64,000 nucleotides of DNA, from the NCBI RefSeq assembly GCF_014212125.1, contig NZ_JACJVP010000023.1, positions 142,170 through 206,169 on the forward strand, written 5' to 3'. The first letter of the stretch is position 1, and the number at the start of each line of letters is the position of its first letter. Made by a program: the position numbers and the translations under genes. Under the pieces are notes generated by a model that had not been told where the DNA came from, did no database searches, and worked only from the letters and a program-made list of their open reading frames with translations. Below are positions 52,203-60,608 of the stretch, piece by piece. This DNA comes from Cohnella nanjingensis. Its GTDB lineage: Bacteria; Bacillota; Bacilli; Paenibacillales; Paenibacillaceae.

Positions 52203-52533
52203 CTCGCTACCCGCTTTCCTTCTCCGTCATCCCGTTTCTGGCTGTTGTCCCTTAGACGCGCGGTAGCGTCCGAGAGTTGCGCGGCATGACCCCGCGTCTC
52301 AAAAAAAGCGAGCCCGAGGCCGTCGGCCTGGAGCTCCAAGGAAATGATTATATTGAAAAGGGGGGTCATTCATACCTTGTACAAATCGGCGGGGATTGAA
52401 ACAGCTCCAATATTACAATTGTGTTACAAAGTTGGGCGCATCCGCGCAGGCCCTCCTCCCCCCGGTCGAGTCCGGTTCGCGAACGGCAAAAACCCCGCCG
52501 CGCCGAAGCGCGACGGGGCCGGAGAAACGCCGG
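52203..52533. other. Intergenic region between NMO and ABC-F genes
   Basis: Minus strand has a TATAAT near 52350 that could serve the NMO gene, with no convincing -35. The right end holds the ABC-F terminator (52486-52520). No gene seen. Confidence 0.4.
52486..52520 (-). terminator. ABC-F gene terminator
   Basis: Minus strand: CCCCGTCGCGC-TTCG-GCGCGGCGGGG then TTTTT, just past the stop. Confidence 0.92.
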
Positions 52534-54153
52534 TTAAGCCGGCAGCATGCGCGCGCGCAGCTCCTTGATCTCCGGGCTCTCGAGGTACTCGTCGTACGTC
52601 GTCATCCGGTCGATCAAGCCGTTCGGCGTGATCTCGATAATGCGGTTGGCGATCGTCTGGATGAATTGATGGTCATGCGACGTGAAGATCATCGTCTCTT
52701 CGGTATCGACGAGGCCGTTATTCAGCGCGGTGATCGACTCGAGGTCCAAGTGGTTGGTCGGCTCGTCGAGCAGCAGCGTGTTCGCGCCGGTCAGCATCAT
52801 CTTGGACAGCATGCAGCGCACCTTCTCGCCCCCGGACAGCACCGAAGCCTTCTTCAGCGCTTCGTCGCCGGAGAACAGCATCCGGCCGAGGAAGCCGCGG
52901 ATGAACGACTCGTCCTGATCCTTGGAGTACTGGCGCAGCCAGTCCACGAGCGACGTCTCGACGCCGTCGAAGTAGGCGGAGTTGTCCTTCGGGAAGTAGG
53001 CCGGCGTGATCGTTACGCCCCAGTTGACCGAGCCCGAATCCGGCGTCGCTTCGCCCATCATGACCTGGAAGAGCGCCGTCTTCGCTTGGCCGTACGGGCC
53101 CACGAGCGCGATCTTGTCGCCCTTGTTCACGACGAAGGAGACGCCGTCCAGCGCCTTCTCGCCTTCGACGGTCAGCGTCACGTTGTCTACGGTCACGATC
53201 TGCTTGCCCGCTTCGCGCTCCGGCTTGAACTGGATGAACGGATACTTCCGGCTCGAAGGACGAATGTCGTCCAGCGAGATCTTGTCGAGCATCTTGCGGC
53301 GGCTCGTCGCTTGCTTCGCCTTGGACTTGTTGGCGGAGAAGCGTTGAATGAACGCTTGGAGCTCCTTGATCTTGTCTTCCTTCTTCTTGTTCTGGTCGCG
53401 CATCAACTGCGTGGCGAGCTGGCTCGACTCGTACCAGAAGTCGTAATTGCCCACGTACATCTGGATCTTGCTGAAGTCGATATCGGCGATGTTCGTGCAG
53501 ACCTGGTTCAGGAAGTGCCGGTCATGGGATACGACGATGACGGTGCCCGTGTAGCGGGACAGGAACTCTTCCAGCCAGTTGATCGACTCGAGGTCCAAGT
53601 GGTTGGTCGGTTCGTCCAGGAGCAGGATGTTCGGCTGGCCGAACAGCGCCTGGGCGAGCAGGACGCGGACCTTCTCGTTGCCGCCGAGCTCCGCCATCTT
53701 CTTGTCGTGCAGGTCGGTCGTGATGCCGAGGCCGTTCAGCATCTCCGCGGCGTCGCTCTCGGCTTCCCAGCCGTTCATCTCGGCGAACTCGGCTTCGAGC
53801 TCGCCCGCGCGCATGCCGTCTTCGTCGGAGAAGTCTTCCTTGAGATAGATCGCGTCTTTCTCCTTCATCACCTTGTACAGGCGTTCGTAGCCCATGATGA
53901 CGGTCTCGAGCACGGTATACTCGTCGTACTCGAAGTGGTTCTGCTTCAAGACGGCCATGCGCTCGCCCGGGGTGATGAAGACTTCGCCGCTGGAGGGCTC
54001 GACTTCGCCGGACAGAATCTTGAGGAACGTCGACTTGCCGGCGCCGTTGGCGCCGATCAGGCCGTAGCAGTTCCCCGGGGTGAACTTGATGTTGACATCC
54101 TCGAACAGCGGGCGTTTCCCGAATCTGAGGCTGACGTTGTTAACTGTAATCAT
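52534..54153 (-). CDS. ABC-F family ATPase (YbiT/YkpA-like)
   Basis: Soluble tandem ABC ATPase of 539 residues acting on the ribosome, for translation regulation or antibiotic protection. First domain: GANGAGKSTFLKIL and ILLLDEPTNHLD, with signature LGGNEKV in place of LSGGQ. Linker (about 235-310) is Lys-rich, KKKEDKIKELQAFIQRFSANKSKAKQATSRRK. Second domain: VGPYGQAKTALFQVM is an unusual Walker A (GPYGQAKT instead of GxxGxGKS/T), with LSGGEKVRCMLSKM and LLLDEPTNHLD intact. The linker is short, as in non-resistance members. Coupled by ATGA overlap to the metallo-hydrolase upstream. Confidence 0.93.
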   Translation of the reverse strand: MITVNNVSLRFGKRPLFEDVNIKFTPGNCYGLIGANGAGKSTFLKILSGEVEPSSGEVFITPGERMAVLKQNHFEYDEYTVLETVIMGYERLYKVMKEKDAIYLKEDFSDEDGMRAGELEAEFAEMNGWEAESDAAEMLNGLGITTDLHDKKMAELGGNEKVRVLLAQALFGQPNILLLDEPTNHLDLESINWLEEFLSRYTGTVIVVSHDRHFLNQVCTNIADIDFSKIQMYVGNYDFWYESSQLATQLMRDQNKKKEDKIKELQAFIQRFSANKSKAKQATSRRKMLDKISLDDIRPSSRKYPFIQFKPEREAGKQIVTVDNVTLTVEGEKALDGVSFVVNKGDKIALVGPYGQAKTALFQVMMGEATPDSGSVNWGVTITPAYFPKDNSAYFDGVETSLVDWLRQYSKDQDESFIRGFLGRMLFSGDEALKKASVLSGGEKVRCMLSKMMLTGANTLLLDEPTNHLDLESITALNNGLVDTEETMIFTSHDHQFIQTIANRIIEITPNGLIDRMTTYDEYLESPEIKELRARMLPA

Positions 54154-55124
54154 GAATCCAATCCATCCTTTGCTTCATTATCGGTGACATGGCTCTGCGT
54201 GAAACGCATGGTTTCGCCATGATGCAGCAAAAATAACTTATCGCGGGAAATGCCGAGACGGGATCGTTCGGACTCTAGCCGCTCGAGCGCCTGCTTCGGC
54301 GTATCGTCGGACAGTTTGAACGCCCCGTAGTGCATCGGGACGAAGAAGTCCGCGCCGAGATCGAGATACGCCTTGAGGGCTTCTTCGGGACTGACGTGCT
54401 GGGCGGCCATGAACCACTCGGGATCGTAGGCGCCGATCGGCATCAGGGCCACGTCGATATCGAAGCGGCGGCCGATCTCCGCGAAGCCGCGGAAGTACCC
54501 GCTGTCCCCGGCGAAATAAATCGTCGGGCCGCCGTAGATCTCCATCACCCAGCCGCCCCAGTGGGAATTGTTCATGTCCCAAGGATTGCGCCGGGTCCAA
54601 TGCTGCGCCGGCACGAACGAGAACTTGACGCCGTGGAGCGAAATGTCTTCCCACCAGTGCATCTCCTGCACCTGGCGGAATCCCCGCAGCTCCAGCTTCC
54701 GGCTGAGTCCGGCGGGCACGAAGAGCCGCTTGGGGCCTCTCAGCCGCCGCAGCGAGCCGAAATGGAGATGATCGTAGTGGGAATGGGAGACGAGCACGAC
54801 GTCGACGGACGGCATGTCCGACAACTCTACGCCGGGCGGCGCCAGACGCTTCTGCAGCGCCATTCGGCGCGCCCAGACCGGGTCGGTGACGATATTCAGG
54901 CCGCCCATCTGGATCAGGAACGTGGAGTGGCCGATCCAGGTAATGGACGGCTCTTGGCGGTTGTGCTGCAAAAAGGACAAGTCGGGAGCGACGCTGGGAA
55001 CACAATCCTGGTATTCCTTGTTCATCAGTTTCTGCAGCCGTTCTTGGCGCCATCGTGCGAACTGGTGTCTACCCGCGCTCCCGGCGCGTATGGAATCCAG
55101 GTTGCCGTAGCGACTTTTGCGCAT
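54150..55124 (-). CDS. Metallo-beta-lactamase fold hydrolase (UlaG/NAPE-PLD-like)
   Basis: 324-residue metal-dependent hydrolase. VSHSHYDHLH is the zinc motif HxHxDH, FAGDSGYFRGF the bridging Asp, and FVPMHYGAF the final His. ITWIGHSTFLIQMGGLNIVTDPVW is the family opening, and the C-terminal LLHHGETM resembles NAPE-PLD/RomA relatives. Possible substrates are phosphodiesters or lactones; none can be assigned. Its stop overlaps the ABC-F start. Confidence 0.9.
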   Translation of the reverse strand: MRKSRYGNLDSIRAGSAGRHQFARWRQERLQKLMNKEYQDCVPSVAPDLSFLQHNRQEPSITWIGHSTFLIQMGGLNIVTDPVWARRMALQKRLAPPGVELSDMPSVDVVLVSHSHYDHLHFGSLRRLRGPKRLFVPAGLSRKLELRGFRQVQEMHWWEDISLHGVKFSFVPAQHWTRRNPWDMNNSHWGGWVMEIYGGPTIYFAGDSGYFRGFAEIGRRFDIDVALMPIGAYDPEWFMAAQHVSPEEALKAYLDLGADFFVPMHYGAFKLSDDTPKQALERLESERSRLGISRDKLFLLHHGETMRFTQSHVTDNEAKDGLDS

Positions 55125-55582
55125 GAAACCCCTCCGTGGATGTACTCCTTCATACTATAGCAGGAAAAGCGCGATTGTACCAAACAAGTAACAACCGCCT
55201 GCGCCTCTTTTTTGAAGCGGCGAATACGGTTTTATCGGAGACGATTCGGAAAAGGAGGCGCGAACGCACCCTCTCCGAATCGCTCCGGCAAGCCTGGCCG
55301 CGCCTTCTTTGGGGAAGAAGCGGAGCCGGGTTAGCGGCTTCATCCGTCTTAATTCGTGCTATGAACGCGGCGGCTTGGCGGCCGCGTTGGTCCATTTGAA
55401 TATGTACCCGTTTTTGGCCGTCCGCGACGTTCGGCGCGAGGCTGGCGCGAGCGGCTTCGCCGGCTTGCCGGAGTCGGGAGACGCGTTCCGATCGGAGAGC
55501 CTTCGGGAAGGGACGGACGTGACGCGAAAGGATCCATTCGGTATGATGAAAGGAAAAGACTCCCGGAGAGCGAGGATGACCT
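55125..55582. other. Intergenic region with partial repeat copy 4
   Basis: Contains GCGGCGAATACGGTTTTATC near 55216-55240, similar to the link-core junction of repeat copy 2 (GCGGCGACACGTTTTTATCG). The rest shows no supported gene; open frames on both strands are Arg-rich and unlike any family. Confidence 0.4.
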
Positions 55583-56746
55583 ATGAAGCTGTTATCGATT
55601 GAACCGACGCCTAGTCCGAATTCCATGAAGCTGAACGTGGACGAGAAGCTCGCGTCTCACGAGCGCTATACGTATACCTTGGCCCAACGGGACCAAGTTC
55701 CGCCGTTCTACCACCGGTTGCTGGGCATTGCGGGCGTGAAGGCGGTATTCCGCGCCGCCGACTTCATCGCGGTGGACCGCAAGCCGAACGCCGATTGGGC
55801 CGTCATTCTCGGGGCGGTCCGCGATCTGTTCGGGGCCGACAGCGTCGCGGACGCCGCGGGTGCGTCTCCGGACGCCTACGGCTTCGGGGAGGCGCGGGTG
55901 CTCGTGCAGATGTACCGCGGCATCCCGATGCAGATCCGCGTGCAGAGCGGGGGGCAGGAAGCCCGGGCCGCGCTGCCCGACAAGTTCGCGAAGGCGGTGT
56001 CCGAAGCGGCGGGCTCCTCGATGATCCGCGAGCGGAAGCTCGAGGAGTTCGGCGTCCGTTACGGCGACCCCCAGGACATCCTGGAGGAAGTGAAGCGGGA
56101 GCTGAACGCGGCGTACCCGGACGACCGTCTGCGGTCGCTGATCGAACAGGCGCAGGCGATGGGCGCGCAGGCGGGCGAGGAAGCCGCGCCGCCGGAACCG
56201 CCGGCGCAGCTGACGCTGGAGGAGCTGGCCGAGCGGCTGCAAGCGCCCGATTGGGAGACGCGCTACGCGGCGCTCGCCCGGCTGAAGCCGGAGTCGACGC
56301 ATCTGCCCCTGCTCGCGCAGGCCGTGCGCGACACGCAGGTATCGGTGCGCCGGCTCGCCGTCGTCTACCTCGGCGACCTGCGCATCCCGGAGGCGCTGCC
56401 GCCGCTGTTCGGCGCGCTGCAGGACTCGTCGGCGTCCGTGCGCCGGACGGCGGGCGACACGCTGTCCGATATCGGCGACCCCGCCGCGATCGGACCGATG
56501 GTAAAGGCGCTCGGCGACGGCAACAAGCTGGTGCGCTGGCGCGCGGCCCGGTTCCTCTACGAAGCCGGCGACGAGACGGCGCTTGAAGCCTTGGAGCGCG
56601 TCGCGGCGACGGAGCAGGAATTCGAGGTGAAGCTGCAGGCGGAGATGGCCGTCGCGCGTATCCGGAGCGGCGAGGAAGCGGCCGGCTCGGTGTGGCAGCA
56701 AATGACGCGGATGCGCGAGCAACAGGACGGACAAGGCGCCAAGTAA
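55583..56746 (+). CDS. CvfC-type protein: Nfu N-terminal domain plus HEAT repeats
   Basis: 387 residues. The N-terminal ~90 match the Nfu/NifU N domain (SIEPTPSPNSMKLNVDEKL, YHRLLGIAGVKAVFRAADFIAVDRKPNADW). Middle region VRVQ/GIPMQIRVQSGGQEARAALPDKF is typical of YpgR/CvfC-like proteins. The C-terminal 170 residues form HEAT-like repeats (DWETRYAALARLKPES, VSVRRLAVVYLGDLR, ASVRRTAGDTLSDIGD, KLVRWRAARFLYEAGD). The Nfu C-terminal CxxC domain is absent, so it is not a cluster scaffold by itself. GAGG 7 nt before the ATG. Confidence 0.88.
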   Translation: MKLLSIEPTPSPNSMKLNVDEKLASHERYTYTLAQRDQVPPFYHRLLGIAGVKAVFRAADFIAVDRKPNADWAVILGAVRDLFGADSVADAAGASPDAYGFGEARVLVQMYRGIPMQIRVQSGGQEARAALPDKFAKAVSEAAGSSMIRERKLEEFGVRYGDPQDILEEVKRELNAAYPDDRLRSLIEQAQAMGAQAGEEAAPPEPPAQLTLEELAERLQAPDWETRYAALARLKPESTHLPLLAQAVRDTQVSVRRLAVVYLGDLRIPEALPPLFGALQDSSASVRRTAGDTLSDIGDPAAIGPMVKALGDGNKLVRWRAARFLYEAGDETALEALERVAATEQEFEVKLQAEMAVARIRSGEEAAGSVWQQMTRMREQQDGQGAK

Positions 56747-56820
56747 GCACGCGATCGCCCTTAACGGCGGCGGATGCGGCTGCAAGTCTGGCACTCCAAT
56801 TAAAGGATCGGCGGCGGCCA

Positions 56821-56872
56821 TTGACATGAAACCAAATGGTTTCGTATAATCAACACGAAACCATTTGGTTTC
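56821..56872 (+). promoter_or_regulatory. SRPBCC-arsR promoter with tandem palindromic operators
   Basis: TTGACA (56821-56826), 18-bp spacer, TATAAT (56845-56850). The spacer contains GAAACCAAATGGTTTC (56828-56843), and a second palindrome GAAACCATTTGGTTTC (56857-56872) follows the -10, 29 bp centre to centre. Probably bound by the ArsR protein encoded by the second gene, giving autorepression. Confidence 0.88.
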
Positions 56873-56899
56873 TCATTTTAACTTTTGGAGGTCCTTCGC

Positions 56900-57325
56900 A
56901 TGTCGCAAAACGCAACCCTTCCCGATATCCGTCAGACGCTCGAATTCAATGCCCCGATCCAAAAAGTGTGGAACGCCGTCTCCACGGCGGAGAGCATCGG
57001 CGCATGGTTCATGCCGGTCATCGGTTTCGAGCCGGTCGTCGGCCGCGAGTTCGAGCTGAACGCCGGCCCGTTCGGCATGTCGCCCTGCAAGGTGACGGAG
57101 CTGGATCCGCCGAGCCGCCTGAGATTCAACTGGGGCAAAGACTGGACGCTCACGTTCGAATTAAAGGAATTGGACGGCGGACGCACCGAATTCACCTTGA
57201 TCCACGGCGGCTGGAGCGAGGACGTCCTGACCGAATTCGGCGAATCCCACCGCATCGTGCGCGACCGGATGGCTCAGGGCTGGACCGGCATCGGCGCGAA
57301 GCTGCGCGGCTACGTCGAGGGCTAA
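56900..57325 (+). CDS. SRPBCC (AHSA1-like) domain protein
   Basis: 141-residue START/Bet v1-like protein with a ligand cavity. IRQTLEFNAPIQKVWNAVSTAESIGAWFMP opens the fold and GWTGIGAKLRGYVEG is its C-terminal helix. GGAGG lies 8 nt before ATG 56900. It is followed directly by the arsR gene (TAAATG). Such SRPBCC-ArsR pairs are common in Gram-positives, but their ligands are mostly unknown. Confidence 0.92.
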   Translation: MSQNATLPDIRQTLEFNAPIQKVWNAVSTAESIGAWFMPVIGFEPVVGREFELNAGPFGMSPCKVTELDPPSRLRFNWGKDWTLTFELKELDGGRTEFTLIHGGWSEDVLTEFGESHRIVRDRMAQGWTGIGAKLRGYVEG

Positions 57326-57697
57326 ATGGCGGAGGCGGCGCCCAAGCACGACGTCTTCCAAGCCATCGCCGACCCGACCCGCCGCAAGCTGCTCGGCCTG
57401 CTGTCGGAGCAAGAGATGCCCGTGACAGCGCTCAGCAGCCATTTCCCGATGAGCCGTACCGCCGTCTCCAAGCACCTGCGCATCCTCTCCGAGGCCGGAC
57501 TGGTGGCGGAGCAGAAGGTCGGCCGGGAGACGCGCTACCGCCTGCAGCCCGAGCCGCTGCAGGAGCTCCGCGATTGGCTCGGCTACTTCGAGCGCTACTG
57601 GAACAACAAGCTCGCCGCCTTGAAGCTGCTGGTGGAGAGCGACGATCCGGCAAGCTTGCCGAAAGGTCCGCGGCCGCTGGACGAACGGCGCGAATAG
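57326..57697 (+). CDS. ArsR family transcriptional regulator
   Basis: 123-residue winged-helix repressor: FQAIADPTRRKLLGLLSEQEMPVTALSSHFPMSRTAVSKHLRILSEAGLVAEQKVGRETRYRLQPEPL. The metal-binding ELCVCDL motif of ArsR is absent, so a non-metal signal is likely. The C-terminal helix (LRDWLGYFERYWNNKLAALKLLVES) is typical of the SRPBCC-linked subgroup. Its start abuts the SRPBCC stop, so the two are co-translated. Confidence 0.94.
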   Translation: MAEAAPKHDVFQAIADPTRRKLLGLLSEQEMPVTALSSHFPMSRTAVSKHLRILSEAGLVAEQKVGRETRYRLQPEPLQELRDWLGYFERYWNNKLAALKLLVESDDPASLPKGPRPLDERRE

Positions 57698-57700
57698 ACA

Positions 57701-57747
57701 AGAAGCAACCCTGTCCCGGCTGACGCCGGGGCAGGGTTGCTTGTCTT
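57701..57747. terminator. Bidirectional terminator
   Basis: AAGCAACCCTG-CCCGG and its partner CCGGG-CAGGGTTGCTT make a long stem between convergent arsR and the oxidase operon; T run GTCTTTCC on the plus side. Confidence 0.9.
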
Positions 57748-57812
57748 TCCGGAGGGCTGCCGATCAGGCGACCGGACGCGAAGGAGCGGCAACGCCGGGC
57801 GCCGGGCCACCT

Positions 57813-59447
57813 CTACCAGGTGACGAAGCCGGGCGAGGTGACGCCGCGGAACATGTCGATGAGCGGGATCGTGTACGCGAACAGGATGAGAGCGACCGCG
57901 ATGCCGATCCAGACGCTCCAGCGCTCGAGATAGCGCGGCGTCGCTTCGGCGGCCTCCGCGACCTCGCCGATCGGATAGACCGTCTCCCCCTTCGGCGCGC
58001 GCATCAGGGCGATGACGTTGTAGACGATCAGGAGGACGCCGGCGAACAGAATCGTGCCGCCGATCGCCATCGCCACGTGGTACGGCATCCAGAGGATCGC
58101 ATCCGGATGGTCGCCGTAGGTCGTGTATGCGGTCCTGCGCGGGCTGCCCATCAGTCCGACGATGTGCATCGGCCCCGACATGAACAGCATTCCGACGCAC
58201 CACACGAGCGTCTGGATGATGCCCAGCCGATTCAGCCGGGGCGTCAGGACGCGGCCGGTCACCGTGGGAATGAGCCAGTAGGCGATGCCGAAGAAGGTCA
58301 GCGCCACGCTGGTCGCCACCGTCAGGTGGAAGTGTCCGGTGACCCAGAGCGTGTTGTGCACGACCGCGTTCATCTGATTGCTCGCATTGACGATGCCGCC
58401 GGCCCCCGCGGGGATGAAGACGAGCATGCCCATAAACGGGGCGAAGAAGCGAACGTCCTTCCAGGGCAATACGCGCAGCCAGCCGAACAAGCCTTTCGCG
58501 CCTTTGGCGCGGCCGTTCATCTCGAACGTGGCGAACATCGAGAACGCGGTCATGAGCGAAGGGATAATGACCATGAACGTCAGCACGACCTGCAGGAACT
58601 TCCAGAAGCCGCCGATGCCGGGCTCCATCAGCTGATGGTGGAAGCCGACCGGTATCGAGAAGAGCAGGAACAGGATGAAGGCGAGCCGGGCCAGCGCGTC
58701 GCTGAAGATCTTGCCGCCGATGATCTTGGGAATGACTACATACCAGCAGATGTAGGCGGGCAGCAGCCAGAAGTAGACGAGCGGATGGCCGAAGTACCAG
58801 AACAGCGTGCGGCTCAGCACGACGTTGACGGAATCGACCCAGCCGAACGACCATGGGATCAGCTGCACGACGACCTCCGCCGCTACGCCGATCGTGGCGA
58901 TCTGCCACATGAGCAGCGTTACGACAGCCATGAATGCGAACAGCGGGGACAGCTTGCCGCGATGCTCGCGGCGCCAGCGCCGGTATTGGCAGAAGACGCC
59001 GAACCCGCTGAGCCAGCTGCCGACGACGACGAGCGCCAAGGCCACGTAAAACCAGGGGGACGCCTTCATCGGCGCGTAAAAGGTATAAAGCACGCTAGCT
59101 TTGCCTGACAGAATGACGATGACCCCGAGAACGGTGCCGGCCGACATGACGAGATATCCGGTCCAGCCGAGCTTCCGCGCGGCGGGGCGCAGCTGTCCGC
59201 CCAGCGTATGGGACACGCCCGAATAGAGGAAGCCGATGATGAAGTACGTCGTGAAGATCAGCGCCATCAGGACGCCGTGCGCGGTGAGCAGCTCGTAATA
59301 CCCGATGTTCGCGGGCAGCGTCACCATGCCGCCTCTCACCAAGCCTTGCAGCAGGCCGGCGATGCCGCCGACCAGCAGCGCCGCGAACGCGAACAGCACA
59401 TGGGCGAGCACCAGCTTGCCGTCCTTGCGGTCGAAAGTCGGTATCAT
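57813..59447 (-). CDS. ba3-type cytochrome c oxidase subunit I
   Basis: Proton-pumping terminal oxidase core, heme-copper B family. 544 residues with at least 13 helices. YYELLTAHGVLMALIFTTY holds a low-spin heme His; WYFGHPLVYFWLLPAY is the CuB His-Tyr segment; PVGFHHQ gives the two CuB His and VTGHFHLTVATSVAL the heme His pair. Family B features include the lack of the D channel motif. Encoded with subunits II and IIa in order IIa-II-I. Confidence 0.95.
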   Translation of the reverse strand: MIPTFDRKDGKLVLAHVLFAFAALLVGGIAGLLQGLVRGGMVTLPANIGYYELLTAHGVLMALIFTTYFIIGFLYSGVSHTLGGQLRPAARKLGWTGYLVMSAGTVLGVIVILSGKASVLYTFYAPMKASPWFYVALALVVVGSWLSGFGVFCQYRRWRREHRGKLSPLFAFMAVVTLLMWQIATIGVAAEVVVQLIPWSFGWVDSVNVVLSRTLFWYFGHPLVYFWLLPAYICWYVVIPKIIGGKIFSDALARLAFILFLLFSIPVGFHHQLMEPGIGGFWKFLQVVLTFMVIIPSLMTAFSMFATFEMNGRAKGAKGLFGWLRVLPWKDVRFFAPFMGMLVFIPAGAGGIVNASNQMNAVVHNTLWVTGHFHLTVATSVALTFFGIAYWLIPTVTGRVLTPRLNRLGIIQTLVWCVGMLFMSGPMHIVGLMGSPRRTAYTTYGDHPDAILWMPYHVAMAIGGTILFAGVLLIVYNVIALMRAPKGETVYPIGEVAEAAEATPRYLERWSVWIGIAVALILFAYTIPLIDMFRGVTSPGFVTW

Positions 59448-59458
59448 GCCTCTTCCTC

Positions 59459-59929
59459 CTACTTGACGACGATGGTCGTTTTCATATATTCATGGCCCGT
59501 GCCGCAATACTCGTTGCACAGGATCAAGTACTCGCCGGGTTGGTCGAACGTGTGGCTGATATGGCTCACCTCGCCCGGCAGCACCATCAGATTTATGTTC
59601 GTCCCTACGATCTCGAAGCCGTGGACGACGTCGGAGCTCGTCATGGTGAAGTCGATCTTCGAGCCTGCCGGCACTTCCAGCTTCTCCGGCTCGTAGCCGA
59701 AGGCGTAGGCGACCATCACGGCTTCGTAGTGCTTGTCGCCGACCTGCGTGATGCCCGGCCGGTCGAAAGGCGCCGTCTCGGCGACCTTCCGCGGATCGAC
59801 CGTATGATGATGCTCGCTCGGCGGCGCCATCCCCATGCTGAACGCCATCGTGCCGAGTATGGCCAGAAATAGGGCCAGCATGGTGATGCCGATGCCGAGC
59901 CAGGTTTTCTCGAGACGGTGAAGATGCAT
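59459..59929 (-). CDS. ba3-type cytochrome c oxidase subunit II (CuA)
   Basis: 156-residue anchored CuA protein. MHLHRLEKTWLGIGITMLALFLAILG is the single helix; the cupredoxin domain includes CNEYCGTGHEYM with both Cys, His and Met ligands, plus the upstream His in DVVHGFEI. The ATG at 59929 fits the family N-terminus. A TTG at 59938 sits closer to AAGGAGGGGG and is a real alternative. It receives electrons from cytochrome c and passes them to subunit I. Confidence 0.93.
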   Translation of the reverse strand: MHLHRLEKTWLGIGITMLALFLAILGTMAFSMGMAPPSEHHHTVDPRKVAETAPFDRPGITQVGDKHYEAVMVAYAFGYEPEKLEVPAGSKIDFTMTSSDVVHGFEIVGTNINLMVLPGEVSHISHTFDQPGEYLILCNEYCGTGHEYMKTTIVVK

Positions 59930-59947
59930 CCGGGCCAATCCCCCTCC

Positions 59948-60118
59948 TTAATTGCGCGAAATGAATAAGTAGAGCACGCCCAGCCAGCAGGCCGTGATGA
60001 CCGCGCCGACCAGCAGCACGGAGACGAACGTACCCGTAAGGACGGGCTCATGTTCCGCGTTTTTGCCCGTCTCGCGCCGTGCCTCCGGCTGTTCCGTTCG
60101 AGGATGCAGATCCGGCAT
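59948..60118 (-). CDS. Cytochrome c oxidase subunit IIa
   Basis: 56-residue protein: charged N-terminus MPDLHPRTEQPEARRETGKN and a single C-terminal helix TGTFVSVLLVGAVITACWLG ending LFISRN. Small one-helix subunits like this accompany ba3 oxidases. AGGAGG lies 7 nt before ATG 60118, and subunit II starts 19 nt after its stop. First gene of the oxidase unit; too small for routine gene finding. Confidence 0.85.
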   Translation of the reverse strand: MPDLHPRTEQPEARRETGKNAEHEPVLTGTFVSVLLVGAVITACWLGVLYLFISRN

Positions 60119-60173
60119 ACCGATTCCTCCTGTCCAGCTTAGAATGATCGATCGACGCCGCGCCCGGCCCCGG

Positions 60174-60608
60174 TTATTTCACGACCAGCACGGGCACGGT
60201 GGCCCGCTGCACGACATGGTGGCTGACGCTGCCCAGCATGATCTCCTTCAGCGTCGTCAGTCCGCGGCTGCCCATCACGATGAGATCGCAGTTGCGCGCC
60301 GCGGCGTGCGCCAGGATCGCGGGCGCGGGCAGCCCCGTCAGCACGGCGATCTCCGCGTAAGCCAGCGGCTCGGTCCACTGCTGGATCCGGGCGAGCAGCG
60401 CGGACTCGTGAGCCGCGATCTCCTGTTCGAGCCCCTCGGGCTGAACGAACCCGTAACCGGCTGCGCCGAAGACGACGGGACGCTGCCGGACGTGCACGAC
60501 GGTCAAGTGGGTGCCCGGCTTGCGCTCCGCCAGGTCGACCGCATGGCGAAGGGCTTTCTCCGCCAGCTCCGAGCCGTCGAAGGCGGCCAATATGCGATGA
60601 TAGCTCAT
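60174..60608 (-). CDS. Universal stress protein (UspA family)
   Basis: 144-residue cytosolic Rossmann-like protein. MSYHRILAAFDGSELAEKALRHAV and IVMGSRGLTTLKEIMLGSVSHHVVQRATVPVLVVK show the ATP-binding G-x2-G-x9-GS motif. It overlaps the mobA stop by 4 bp. Usp proteins near respiratory genes are common under low-oxygen control. Confidence 0.94.
   Translation of the reverse strand: MSYHRILAAFDGSELAEKALRHAVDLAERKPGTHLTVVHVRQRPVVFGAAGYGFVQPEGLEQEIAAHESALLARIQQWTEPLAYAEIAVLTGLPAPAILAHAAARNCDLIVMGSRGLTTLKEIMLGSVSHHVVQRATVPVLVVK

Noticed and set aside
55150..55626. Minus-strand 158-codon ORF upstream of the CvfC gene
   Set aside because: Overlaps the CvfC start region and a repeat remnant; composition is shadow-like and there is no ribosome site.
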